Assembly: GCA_011634665.1 (NCBI GenBank)
Contig: WAEK01000017.1
Span: forward strand, 62,001-126,000
DNA length: 64,000 nt
Direction: 5' to 3'
From: Mortierella sp. BCC40632
Taxonomy: Eukaryota; Mortierellomycota; Mortierellomycetes; Mortierellales; Mortierellaceae
Positions 33,553 through 44,717 of this stretch are shown piece after piece. How positions within the stretch are numbered: position 1 is the stretch's first letter; every line of letters begins with the position of its first letter. The position numbers were made by a program, and so were the translations under genes. Below the pieces are notes generated by a model that was not told the origin of the DNA, did no database searches, and saw only the letters and a list, made by a program, of their open reading frames with translations.

Positions 33553-34483
33553 ATGCGTCTCATCTATTCCATTGCAATGACTGTGGTCCTTGTGCTGTCA
33601 GTATCAGTCACTGCCCATGGTGCTTCGTGCCCTGATGGTGCACCCTGTTTCCTCAGGGCTGGTTGCATAGAAAAGGTTGGCGACTGCCTCAGCTGCAAGC
33701 CCGAGTGCGTTATTGGCAGTAAGTGTTACGTCGCCTTTAGTGTCTTGTCTTTTCGAGATTGTAATCAGAACTCGTCTAACTCTTGTTGAAAATGTTCATT
33801 TCCTACACCCAATTCATCTCAACTTCACCATTGACCAGCTCCTATATGCCCCCCTCCGACCCTCTGTGACCGCAGAGCTGGCTGCACTGTGACCATCAAC
33901 GGTTGTAAAATCTGCAAGAAGGAGTGCGGAGGTGATTATGGTGAGTAAAATGGTGTTGTTTTTAGTACTTTTCCTTCAAATGTATCTTCACAACGTTTAC
34001 AGCTCTTGTCGAATCTACCATGCACAAAATTTGCCTCATCTTTTCCGCTGGTTTAGACATCACCACTTCGAAGGCTCCCAAGTCTAGAAAAATGAAAGTT
34101 CCCATGCCTAGAAAGATCAAGGATCTCAAGTCAAGGAAGACCAAGGCTATCAAGACTTTCAAGTCCTCTAAATCTGGAAATGTCATCAGTACCTTAAAGA
34201 TTGACTGCAGAAAGAAAGCCGGCGAACGTTACAGCTGCAAGCGTGAGCGCATCCTTGGTTGTAAGTATCGTGCTACTTTTGGCATCATATTCTTTTCAAG
34301 TTTTTGATCAGAACTCCATTTAACTATTGCTGAAATTGTTTATCTCCTGAACTCATTTCACCTCAAATTCACCATTGACCTGCTCCCATGTGCCTCCTTC
34401 CAGCCCCTTGTCTTCGCCCACAGAGTTGGCTGCACTGCGACCATCAACGACTGCAAAATCTGCAAGAAGGAACGCGGTGGTGA
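33553..34483 (+). CDS. Secreted Cys-module / Lys-rich protein (probably decaying)
   Basis: Best model: join(33553..33718, 33839..33940, 34057..34260, 34404..34483), 183 residues, all introns phase 1. The signal peptide is MRLIYSIAMTVVLVLSVSV plus THGA-like residues. Module 1 has the spacing C-x5-C-x4-GC-x6-C-x2-C-x3-C. Module 2 (exon 2) repeats it (CDRRAGC...CKICKKEC). Exon 3 is very basic, rich in Lys/Arg/Ser, with a CxxxxxxxxxC end. The last exon is a third copy of the module, but an extra ATG-free 4-nt stretch after TGTCTTCGC shifts the frame; it then stops at 34481, and the last module cysteine codon has become Arg in the original frame. Exon 2 uses acceptor GACCAG; the acceptor homologous to that of exon 4 reads GA instead of AG. 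The family is unknown; a small extracellular Cys-rich role is an inference. The gene may be a pseudogene. Confidence 0.5.
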
Positions 34484-34500
34484 CGTTGGTGAGTAACATG
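33700..34500 (+). repeat. Tandem duplication of intron plus Cys-module exon
   Basis: The segments 33715-33945 and 34257-34500 are direct duplicates: both start GTAAGT, share ATCAGAACTC..TTAACT, TTCACCATTGACC.GCTCC and ACCATCAACG.CTGCAAAATC blocks, and end in GTGAGTAA. Exon 3 (34057-34260) lies between them. Confidence 0.75.
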
Positions 34501-36740
34501 GTATTTTTCAACGTTTCCATTCCAAGTCCACATCCACAATATTCACTAACCATTGTAGTCAAGACTTCACTTTGATGTCTAGAAACATCGAGAAAATGAA
34601 CCATACCCTTGTAGAGATTATTGATGTGTTATAATTTTATCAACAAATCTCAAGATGAAAAACGGTCTCCATTCTCCATACCTTGACTTTCCCTCTACTT
34701 GTAATTTCAGTAAATCTCTCTCTATGGAATAAACAACCGTCCTCGCTCTTGACTTTCACTGAAAAATCGGAAGGAGAGTATAAAATACACAATCCCAATG
34801 TCGTGCACCATTTTTCTTGTTGCCCTGATTTATTTCCAACACCGCTGCCATGCTCCTTTCCTCCCTTCGGAAAGGATACAGGAACTTTCAGAAGCAGTAT
34901 TAATACTAGTCAGAAGATACCCAAAAGCTAACAAAAATAGAGTCCTTGACCTAACTGTTGCCAGGAGTTTCTTCTTGACTTCCACAAATGACCGTTGGTA
35001 ATGATGTCTGACGAAAATCCCCAACAGATGTTGCTGTCTTGCCGCCAAACGACAAACTGATCATCCTGGCAAGATCGCATAGTAATAATACATCGACCGT
35101 CTCGAAAAAAAAGTGGAGATGTAGCATAGGAACCCTATCACAGGTGAATTAGATCCGCTTTCTAGATCTCCCTGGCTACTTTGAATTTTCAGAAATATTG
35201 TGGCAACAGAAAAAGGAAGATGGCATCTGACTATGTTAAAACTAGAAACTACCCACTTCCTCGCTCGCGGACAAAATGAACGGGTCTGGAAAAACCGTAC
35301 TGCATTGCAATTTCGGGTAAAGGTCGTATGTCAGATGTGTGCGTAGGGGAGAGGGGAAGAGGGAGAGAAAGGATCAAACTAAAGACTCGTTGTTGAAGCC
35401 TTGCTCTTTGGTACTCACCTGCTTTCGGCAGAACCCCTTAGTTCTGCCGCTGTTGAAACTAAACTTTCATATTTTTTTTTCTTGCTAGGAGGGCATGTTA
35501 TGATTTTGGTTTGATGCACTCTTATTCTCACGCTCGACAAGAAGTGCTACATGATGTTTCTTAATGAGTTGAATGAATAAGCCCATGATCTCGCTTATAT
35601 TGACACGTTGGTTGAATAGGCTCGTGTCATTTTTTTTTTCTTTTTCGGCAAAAGCTGCTCAACTTTTGTGTGATCTGAAATTCAAAAATGTCCCTCGGCC
35701 ATGAAAAAGTAGAAACGACGGTGCAGAGTGGGCCGAGGTTTTGATAAGAAATGAGAGCGAGCAACTTTTGATAGAAAGCAAGAGAGCCTGGGGGAGAGGG
35801 CAGACAGTAGTCAAGACGACCATTATCTGGTCGTCTTGACTTTCGACAGTATCACAAACACACCTCGATTTGCTCATCATACAACTCCGCTAAATTAGAT
35901 AGAAAAGACAGGGTCTATTGACGAATAACACAACAGGTTATGAGGAAGAAGAGTGAGTAAGAGACACAAGTAGGAGAGGCAAACGATAGATTTAAAGAGG
36001 GTGGGTGAAGATTAAGAGAAAGCCAAAGGGGAAGTTAAAGGCCAAATATGATAGAGTGGAGAGAAAGTGAGAGAGAGAGAGAGGGAAAGAGGAGTGGAAA
36101 TATTGAGGGTGGAAGCGAGTGGGAGTGAGTGAGAGAAAAAGAGAACACTTAGTGCTCCTTTCCTTCCCCCTTTTTTTATTGTACAAAGTGCGCATTTTCA
36201 AAGCCATGAATGGGTCAATCAGCCCTTGGCTCAAGAATATACCATTCCTGCACTTTCATTGCCAGTGCGCCTGTCATAACACTCTACACTTGTCGATAGC
36301 TCTTGTCGAAGGGGGAAAGGAAGGAAGGGCGGAAAGAATGAAAGGAGAAAGGAATCACAAGACATGCACAGTTGGCCACTCATGCCCTGGCTGGCAAAGA
36401 AACAGACGTCTTACGCCCAACTTGGATTAGCTACTAGCATGCAGTTTCGCCTTGTGCGAGTCTTGTATCCTCCCCATACCTTTCCTTTGTAGTTTGTTTT
36501 CTCCACACTGATACTCAATGGAAACGGCGTTGGCCGTTCTTTGGCGCTCGCTCTTGTGCTCTCTTTCGTGCTTCTCTTGTGCTCTCCACCAACATGTCAA
36601 GCTCATTAAATAACTCAAGATACGGAGTACTCACAAAACTGCTGTGAAGGCCGCTACGAGCAAGTAGTTGGCTAATCCAAGCACGAGTATCAGTTTGCAC
36701 TCTTTCCCAAGGATTCTTATCCTAGAGCTTTTCAAAGCTC
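34484..36740. other. Intergenic; perfect hairpin and GA-rich stretch
   Basis: No complete gene. A possible last exon of the duplicated Cys module ends TCACTTTGA near 34575. A perfect 13-bp inverted repeat lies at 35809-35841. 36060-36140 is GA-rich. A minus-strand patch at about 36515-36720 reads DTRAWISQLLARSGLHSSF..., which is protein-like but unsupported. Confidence 0.4.
35809..35841. other. Perfect 13-bp inverted repeat (hairpin)
   Basis: AGTCAAGACGACC (35809-35821), a 7-nt spacer ATTATCT, then GGTCGTCTTGACT (35829-35841). As RNA or cruciform this makes a 13-bp perfect stem. No gene touches it. Confidence 0.85.
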
Positions 36741-37485
36741 TATAAATTCGGATCCAGCTTCCTTTCATTGAAGCCCTACCCACACTTTCTCATCATTCTT
36801 GTTGCGAATACCCATCCTTTCCAGTCACTTCAGGTGATCCTTTTCTTATTCTTCACCGAACACAAGATTTCCATTGACCGCCTCTTTCGTGTAACACCTC
36901 CCTCCCTCCCTCCCTCCTTCATCCCGATTTCTAGACTTCTTTACATGCTTGTAAGTATAAAAAGGAGTCAAACTAACCAAGAGGTACCTTGTACTTTTGC
37001 CAATACAGGGTTTTGTATCACAGATCACAGAAATCACAGTACATTCAGGCAGGGTGATTCTCACATGTTTCAGTATGGCTGTCAGTCTGTCAGTCTGTCA
37101 GTCAAAAAAAAAACCTACAGATCGGTCAGTAGACGGCTTCTTGAAGCTTCAAGCAATCCAGTTTTAGATACCCGTCATTCATTCGTACTACTGCGCTCCT
37201 TTGAGTGTTCTCTAGTGAGATCCGAGCTCCCAGGGAGTGGCAGGTGCTCTTGTCCATCCTATGGTATCGACTGGCCAATCACATGAAACCCCATCCTCGG
37301 TCTTTGTCCTCAGCACCGTCGCCAATGGAGCAAAGTTCTCTGAAAGGAGTGAAGCGGATGACTCTGTAAACAATAGAACCATCTCCACGAACAGTTGTCC
37401 TCTTTTTAATGTAAAAAAAAATACAATTGGTAATGTTACCTCTACACTGCACGAAGAGTCTGTCAACTTAGGGACTACAGAGTGA
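36741..37485 (+). other. Possible transcription unit with a clear intron
   Basis: TATAAAT at 36741 is followed by a pyrimidine-rich leader. At 36951-37007 lies a textbook small intron: GTAAGT, a CTAAC branch site and AATACAG. Before it is an ATG CTT at 36945; after it the frame reads GFVSQITEITVHSGRV... to a TAG near 37170. A second open, protein-like frame ends at 37485 (…VNLGTTE). I cannot build a convincing protein; this could be a non-coding or decayed gene. Confidence 0.35.
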
Positions 37486-38081
37486 AAGACAATAGCAGCA
37501 AAACCAAATTCAAACCGAGGAGACAGCAGAGTGCCCCTGATTGGAATGAAGGTTGTGCACCCGTTGGAGGGATGAAGAACCATATCTCTTGTGCTTCAGA
37601 GTGGTGGGTGGGAGTGTCTTTGGGATAGAATGGAAATAGTGAGCATCTAGCTTTGAAACCACATCATAATTTCATTCTTTCCTTCCCTTTCCTAGCTTTC
37701 CTCTCCCCCTTCCCTATTTTTCCTTACATTTTTTTTTCTTTCTTTGAAATAATAACAGCATCATTCTTCTGATATGGACGTGCTTTGGGATGGCCGGCGA
37801 AGATGAAATGCTGATAATTGAGAAGCATGTCTCAAGAGGGCGCTTGGTAACCACAAAGGTGATAAATTCCTCAGATCCTATAGAATAGGCGGATCAAATA
37901 GATCGTTACACAGTTCAACCCCCGAACCTTCCACTTTAATACTCCTAGTCAACCATTAGCGCTCGATGATACCGTCGAGACGTTAACACTACTCAGACCG
38001 AGTGTCCCAAGCAAACAGGATTCCATAAGGCATTGTCGCTCTCTCTGCAAATCCTTCTCATTATATGTAGCCGGAGAAGGA

Positions 38082-38152
38082 AAGAGTACGCACCCAAGTA
38101 ATCTAAGTACTGGTACTGTATGACCACAAACGTATGGATTAAGGAGAAAAAG

Positions 38153-38204
<52 letters not shown>

Positions 38205-38745
38205 GGAGATGAATGCTTTAACACTGCCTTGATTGCATCTCCATCTTTGCGACACGGTTGTCACCCCTGTCATGGTTGCATGGAATAGAGCTTTATCATC
38301 TTAATCGCTTCTACTCCGTGGACCCATCTTACACTGCCAGGGATAACTTCAAGATTTTTGCTACCAATTTCTTTACTGTGCAACGATAAGCAAAAAAGAG
38401 GGTGATAGTAAGTTATCATGTGCCATCCGTTGCTTATTTTGGTGAATGCCTCCCTCTCCAAGGGTCACTTGTACTGGACTAGCCAGACAACCGAGAGATC
38501 GGAGAACAGAGAAAATGATGTAGGGGCGGCAATAGAGCACGACTACATAGTGCAGGCTAGTCCATGTGTCAAAGCTTTACTCATATTTAAGGCAACCGAA
38601 GTATGCTAATCGAAAGAGCCAATTATGCTCTATCACTAACGAAGACGTCTCCTCTTTCTGGTGGTGGGCATGAGCTCTCTCCGGGAATGGACCCGCCCTC
38701 TTAACCTTGCCGTCTTGAGCTCTTGTCCGAGAATGCTTATCAACT
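38082..38745 (+). repeat. Dispersed repeat DR1, copy 2 with an inserted segment
   Basis: Homologous to 31302-31680. Relative to copy 1 it has an expanded GAAA tract and about 208 extra nt (38480-38687) bounded by TGGAC at 38475-38479 and 38688-38692. Inside the insert, TGGACTAGCC (38475-38484) and its complement GGCTAGTCCA (38555-38564) form an inverted repeat. Confidence 0.6.
38152..38208 (+). repeat. (GAAA)n-(GA)n microsatellite
   Basis: About nine GAAA units run into a GA tract. It lies inside DR1 copy 2; copy 1 has only a short AGAAAGAGAAAGAG patch at the same place, so the tract grew after the copies separated. Confidence 0.85.
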
Positions 38746-39457
38746 CGTGGTCTACTTTTGTTTATCAAGTATGAGAGGCGTAGTGCGATTCTCCTGTAGT
38801 TCAGTGCAACAGTTATCTTTGTGAACAACACAGCGCGTCGTTTGTGTCGACCTACTGAAGTCAATGCGCCTCCTCATATGTTGCTCTTGCCAACGAAGCG
38901 TGTCTTTGCTCATAGGTAACATGGTCTATTCATCAAGCGTACTATAGGGAAGTAGTGTAAGATTTAGTGCGATCAGTGAATGGAGAATAATGAAGAGCGT
39001 TTAACATGGAGCATGAGGCACGTCGCCACTTGTAGCCCCACCGCTCACCTCTCTCTAATCCCACTTCGCCCTCCCCTCTCCACCTCACCATCACCTCCTC
39101 CTCCTTCTCTGCCCACGCTACCTTCCCAACCCACTCACCAACTCTTCCCCCACCGCTTCATGAAATGGAAGTGTCCAACCTCCACCACTCTATCATACTA
39201 ACCGCCTCACCCTCCCAGTGCCGTGAAGTGTCCAAGGCAGGGTATTTAAAACAATCATCTAATCTTTCTCCTCGAGGTAAAGATAAGTCATGGGATGGGA
39301 CACTGATGACTTGTGTAGATTGAGGAGTGGGGCTATCTCAAGCGTCTGACTAGTCGCAACAGGGCCCCTGACTTTCCGACCAACTTCTATCCAAAGGCAG
39401 GAGACGAGTAGCGAAGAGATACTATTAATAAATGGATAATAAGGCAAGTATTTGTAT

Positions 39458-39560
39458 GCGGATCAAACTAAAATAGGTCTGTAGAGTTCCCGTATTTTGA
39501 CCAAAGGGATATTCGACCGAATGGCTATCGGATGAGAGCCATTTAGGAGTGTTCTTTATC
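39458..39560 (+). repeat. Dispersed repeat DR2, copy 2
   Basis: Aligns with 27670-27785 (GCGGATCAAACTA, TTTGACCAAAGGGA, GAATGGCTATCGGA blocks). Both copies have the same orientation. A shorter GCGGATCAAA match near 37888 may be a third fragment. Confidence 0.55.
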
Positions 39561-39951
39561 CAACTCGTCGCTCATCACCGAGTCCCATACCTACAGCTGG
39601 GAAAACTTTATTACTTCGAGTTGGCTCTTGATCCCTACCCTTCAGATAAAGGAATAGAAGTGGTAATGCTGCCAGTATGTTCAGGGTAAATAAAAAATAT
39701 CAGGTACTTTAGAATGCGTAGATTTAGTTTGAACTGAGGGATGTTCTCAGCAATCCGTAGTATGGGCAAACTCGGAAAACATAGCCAGGTCGGGCTTGCG
39801 AGGAGTGTCTCTCAAGTAGGCCCTAAACCGCATGAAAGACGAATATCAGCAGAATGGTGCGCACTTTGGTTCTTGGGAACCCAATTTTATCTCCGCACTA
39901 GCTAAATAGAGAGGCTAGTCATTTCCCACGCATGCTTGGTCAGATCCAGCG

Positions 39952-39987
<36 letters not shown>

Positions 39988-40035
39988 GAAGGAAACGACC
40001 GCAGCCCGAACCCAAAGAAGATCTATTAACAAGTC

Positions 40036-41205
40036 TCATTGAAACTTGCCAAAGGGTGTAAGATCCACTCCACGAGCAAAAGACACCACTGGCGTACTAA
40101 TCGTGACACCACACTTTTCGAATGCAATCTGGGGCCCCATCTGCTTGTCATGGTATTCATGCAGTCGACCTCTAATCTCCTCCAAACTTGGCCAATCTAG
40201 ATACATCCGTTCAACGTCTTGTAAATCCAGGTTCAAAGAGGTGGTCCTATCGCAAGACGTTTCAATCGCCTGAGAAACCCCAAGCGTTCCAGCCCGGAGC
40301 CTAGTTTGAAATCCAGTCGACCATGCGGCTCCCGAAGATTTTGGTTCGTAGAAGGGTAGAGGTCAAGGGTACGAAGACGTCCAAGTCTTGAGAACTGATC
40401 ATAGATTGCTTTGTCTATCCAAACAATGTGATATCTTCACATCCACGATCATCACCACGCGAGATCTTCTAGATTCTGGCAAACGTTCGTATAAGAATCC
40501 CAAAATTCCGGGCAATTGTTGCTGTAGGCGCACAGGAGTGTCCCAAGATTGGGGCAGTGACTGGCGAGGGTTATGACCAGGATATCGTTGTAGCCATAAA
40601 GAAGTTGAATATGCGTCAAATTTGAAAAGACATCGTCCTCTTTGAGCGACGGTTGATATGTGTACCACAATAGAGTGAGTTGCCTCAGCTTCGGGAGAGT
40701 ATCCCAGGTGCTAGCAGAAAAAAATTCTCCATAGACCCAAAATTGCTCAAGGTTGGGATAGTGGAGAACAGCCTCGAAATGCTCCTGGTCCTATGAAAAT
40801 AATTATCCAGATTCAAATACACGGAGCGTTCCTTGGTTGCGATGGACAAGGTTGAGCATTAGAGAGGAAGCAGAAACCTCAGATAGGTTGTATATTTTGG
40901 CGAAGCACATGCTCAAGATGTTCAAACTGGTGCAATGCAAAGCAATATCCCGAGTTGAACCCTGGAGGTGGTCAAGAGTTCCCGAACAAACGAGTCATTT
41001 CTTGGGAAGCTGGAGTCCACGACAGCGCCTCTCCTATGCCAGAATTGTTCCAAAGGAATGGCTGGAACCTGTGATGCCATGCCTTGCAGACAGAGGAGGA
41101 GGAGAGTAGGATTCTCTTTGAGAGGAAGCTGCCGATGACAAGGATGATCTCGGGGATTTGTAGTGCTTTTTTCATTTCGTGGCACCCATCTCGCGAGCGA
41201 ACCAC
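40036..41205 (-). pseudogene. F-box/LRR pseudogene
   Basis: The minus strand holds broken pieces of a protein like the F-box/LRR gene at 21502-22944. The 5' piece (41172 down) reads MKKALQIPEIILVIGSFLSK, then SSVCKAWHHRFQPFLW, matching the F-box start of the intact gene. LRR-like pieces follow in different frames, for example VFSNLTHIQLLYGYND near 40640 and CPNLGTLLCAY near 40530. The 3' piece (40236-40036) matches the family tail (LQDVERMYLDWPSLEEIRGRL). At least three frame changes and several stops prevent a single product. It abuts the divergent gene that starts at 41232, so its old promoter region may now serve that gene. Confidence 0.75.
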
Positions 41206-41231
41206 TGTGACTTCTTGTAGTTTATCTCGAA

Positions 41232-43628
41232 ATGGCTACAAAGCTCCAGCAGACACGGGTCCCTCTCAGAATCACTCCATCATTTCTTCGCGCCATGTCA
41301 GGACGAAGGCATCCAGCTCGATCAGGAAATGTACGCTTCTCGACTGCAGACCTAACAGATTCGCTGCGCGCCCCGGGAGACGAGCGCAAGGGTCGAAAGA
41401 AACCAACTGATTGGCATCCGCATCCATCCAAAAGTCAGCACCCGATCTCAAGGAAAAACGCACCGCCCAAGCAACAGAAACCTCAAGAAGAAAAGGACAC
41501 AAAAGCGACTAAAGTTCATCCAGTGACTCGACGGGAAACACCAAAGCAACCATCGGCTCTCGCCAACTTGCAGGCAGCGGATCCAAAAGATAATGAGATT
41601 GTTACTCAACTGCAGTCTCCGCCTCTGGTTTCTACATTCTCGGGTCCTTCTTTCCCAAGCCTGCCCAGTCAAGTTTTGATGCATGTTTTATCTATTTCCC
41701 AACCTTCTTCTCAAGACTCTTCTCAACAATCTTCACCAACCACGAGTCAAAGTGATGATCCAACAAAGAGAAAGAAGCGGATAAAAAAAAAGAGAAAGCT
41801 TGTCCCGGTTACTTCCACGGTCGACGAAGGGACTTTTTCGCTATCTCATCACTCTCAGGAGCTTGAACGTGCACGGCTACAACAACAGCCAAAACAAAAG
41901 TCATCTGCTGCAACCTCTTCTCTGGTCACAAATGTTGCAGATAAGGAGAGTCATAAAAAGAACGGAACTCAGGACCACAACACTTCTCCAACTCTTCAGC
42001 TTGTCACTCAAGAGTGGCCAACAACGCCAGTAGTGCCTCCATCAGGCGCTGGACAGAACATAGATGGAGACAATGACCATCATATATCCACTTTGGACAA
42101 GAGCCAGAGTCAGAGTCAACGCCGATCTCAGCAAAAGTATGCTTCCAATTCAATCCCCTCCACCAGCCAAGCATCACCACAAAAGAAACATCCATCCTCC
42201 TCCCAGAACGCCAAGCTTAAAACTGAAGCATCGAGTCAAAGTCAGGCCATTCTCAAAAATACCAGTAATGAGAGGACTGCATCGTTGCCCTCTTCCACAT
42301 CCACATCGTCTCCTCATCCAAAGGAAAACTCTCAATCACAAAACATTGGGTCCGGATCTCATAAACAACTACCCTCAGCCTCAATGGAACCAACAACATT
42401 ATCTCAACTGCAACCTGGGCAACGTTTTCGATCAATATCACCGTTTAACGACACAGAAGACGAGGATAAAGACTATACTGGGCCAGGGGAAACCAATGAT
42501 GATAATGATGGAGGGTTCGTGTTTGGTTATGTGTCGCGATCAACTCTGGAGGCTCCTTCTGGTACGGACGAAAGAATTGCGGTCACAACGCAAGAGCCCG
42601 GAGATGAGATTGCTATGAGGCTAGAAGAGGAAGAGGACGTCGGATCGGAGAGGCAACTTGAAGGTAGGGGGTTAGGATTGGTTCTAGAGCTGGACAACGA
42701 TGATGAACTAGGGTCACTGCCTTCGTTTGGAGGTCGTTCTTCAAGGAGATCCAAGACCACAGAGCCGACAACAGATCACCAGGCAGGGTCTGATGGTGAT
42801 TATTCTGATTCGAAAGAGCCTGTTCGCCGGCGACGCTCAACAGGATCACGACGAAAGGGTGGAGAGCGATTGGAGGCAATACCATTGATTGAACTAGGAA
42901 CTACTCAATCTACTGAAGAATCGCACCAGGAGCGACAAAAGTCAACAGAACAAAAATCAGTACCGTCTAGTCAAGGATCCTTAACTGGCATAAAAATTGA
43001 TTCTCAGGTCGATCGATCCACTTTAAAGAGACGTCTCTCAAAGATTATGGATGAACCCTTGGAGGAGCCAGAACGCCCTGTAGTAGAGAGACTAGTCTCT
43101 GTTGAAATTCCGGCACGTGTCCATCCCGTTGTTGAAGACAGGACTTATGTTACGAGAGCAGCAGCAAGAAAAGAAGCTAAGGATCACGATAAACAAGCGG
43201 TGACCAAGTCTTTGTCACAGGATCGCCACGAAAATGGCACGAACGATGCCGCTTCTAGTGTTAAAGTTCCTCGGAGACTCTCAGCGAGGATGAGTGTTCC
43301 TAAAGTGCTTCCATGGGCCCGAAAGGGGTATAACGCACTCTATAGATTAGACAACACGGACACGTCATCAGAGGAAGAAAGTGAGTTCATGCCAGAGCCA
43401 TCGGAGATGCCCCGACGTTCCAAGAGGAGACGAGAACCTTCTGAAGACTCTTTCTCCGCAGTAGTTCCTACTCAGTCATCTTTATCAGGCGATTCTGGCG
43501 AGTCGATCGACAGCCAAGAGTACAAGGATCAATCACAGATCCATGAGGATGCCGAGGCGATAGTCGAGTGGGACAGTGCTGACCCAGATGAGAGCGAAGA
43601 CCAAACAGCTGATATAGCAGAGGAAGAA

Positions 43629-43660
<32 letters not shown>

Positions 43661-44021
43661 AGAGGAGGAAGAGGAAGAGGAAGAGGAAGAGGAAGAGGAA
43701 GAGGAAGAACCAATACTAGAATCAGCGGATCAAATTTCTAGCGTGCAAGACGATCTGGATGAGAGTACGTGGGTCGAGGAAAACGATTCCGAGGCGCACA
43801 AAGAAATAGAAGGAGACATGGAAGTAGACGAGGACGAGGTGGATGAGGGCGAAGACAACGATGGACTAGACAGGAACTCGAGAAAACTTGTTGAACTGTG
43901 GAGGAGGCGAAGCATTCAGTGGCCCTTGCGTACGGAAAAGATGGAAGGAGACTCTGCCGAGCCGTATTCTCTTGACTTTGTTTTTGGGACGGCTGTCCCA
44001 CTCGTTGGACACCCAGCCTAG
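41232..44021 (+). CDS. Large disordered acidic protein, probably nuclear
   Basis: A single open frame of 929 residues from ATG 41232; a second ATG at 41295 (MSGRRHPARSG) is an alternative start. The family is not recognised. It is almost wholly low-complexity: Ser/Gln/Thr-rich in the first half with basic patches (KKRKKRIKKKRK-type, a likely nuclear localisation signal near residue 180), RRxST and RRSKRRR basic clusters later, and a run of 30 consecutive Glu residues (43620-43709). A short ordered-looking end reads KLVELWRRRSIQWPL. A chromatin or nucleolar role fits the composition, but that is inference. The only neighbour upstream is the F-box pseudogene 27 nt away on the other strand. Confidence 0.7.
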
Positions 44022-44671
44022 TTTGTTTTTATGTCTTTTTCTTTTTTTTTTGTTTTTTTTTTTTTTTTTTTTTTTTTCTCTTTTCTATAAAGATCAGGGA
44101 GACCTGATCATTAATACCTGAACAATAGAGCATGATTCATGCAGACCAGTCGATTTGTCAATCGGGGCATGTCCTGTCCTTCTCTCTCCTCTCTTTTTCT
44201 CTCTCCTCTCTCTGTGTGTCCCTCTCTCCCCTGACAGCTAACGAGGCTGTCAACACCATGCAATGACTTTAGTTCTTCGTTGCCAAGAAGGGGAAAAAAG
44301 GGGGCATGAGGATGCAGGATAAGGTCATTGGACTCTGTACAAGCCTAATGCACGCCCAAAAAAAAAAAAAAAAAAAAAGGAAAAGGAAAGGAAAGCCACG
44401 CTCTGTACACGCCGCTCTGACCATTTTTTTTTCTTTCTTTTCTATCTTTTCTACGTTTCTATCTTTTTTGCCTTCTTTTCTGCCTTTTTTCTTCTTCTTC
44501 TTCTTCCTTTCTTTCTTCCTTCCTTCACAAGTGTGGACAAAATCTACCACACTCTCTTGTGATAAGTAAAATCAACAGACCACACATCTAACCCCCTAAC
44601 CCTATACTATTCGGTCAAAAGGTGGGCGTGTGTAGGAGGTGGAGTGTTTGTGTGTGCGTGTGTGTTTTTTG

Positions 44672-44717
<46 letters not shown>

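Larger units (their letters stand above)
37490..40035. other. Intergenic, repeat-rich
   Basis: No gene is supported. It holds DR1 copy 2, a GAAA/GA microsatellite (38152-38208), DR2 copy 2 (39458-39560) and an A run of about 32 nt (39954-39984). Confidence 0.45.

Noticed and set aside
37212..37583. 123-codon minus-strand frame (MVLHPSNGC...)
   Set aside because: The plus strand is open over the same bases and lies behind a clear plus-strand intron; neither frame has a recognisable domain.
44585..44610. Telomere-like CCCTAA text
   Set aside because: Only one or two imperfect units (CTAACCCCCTAACCCT), not an array.
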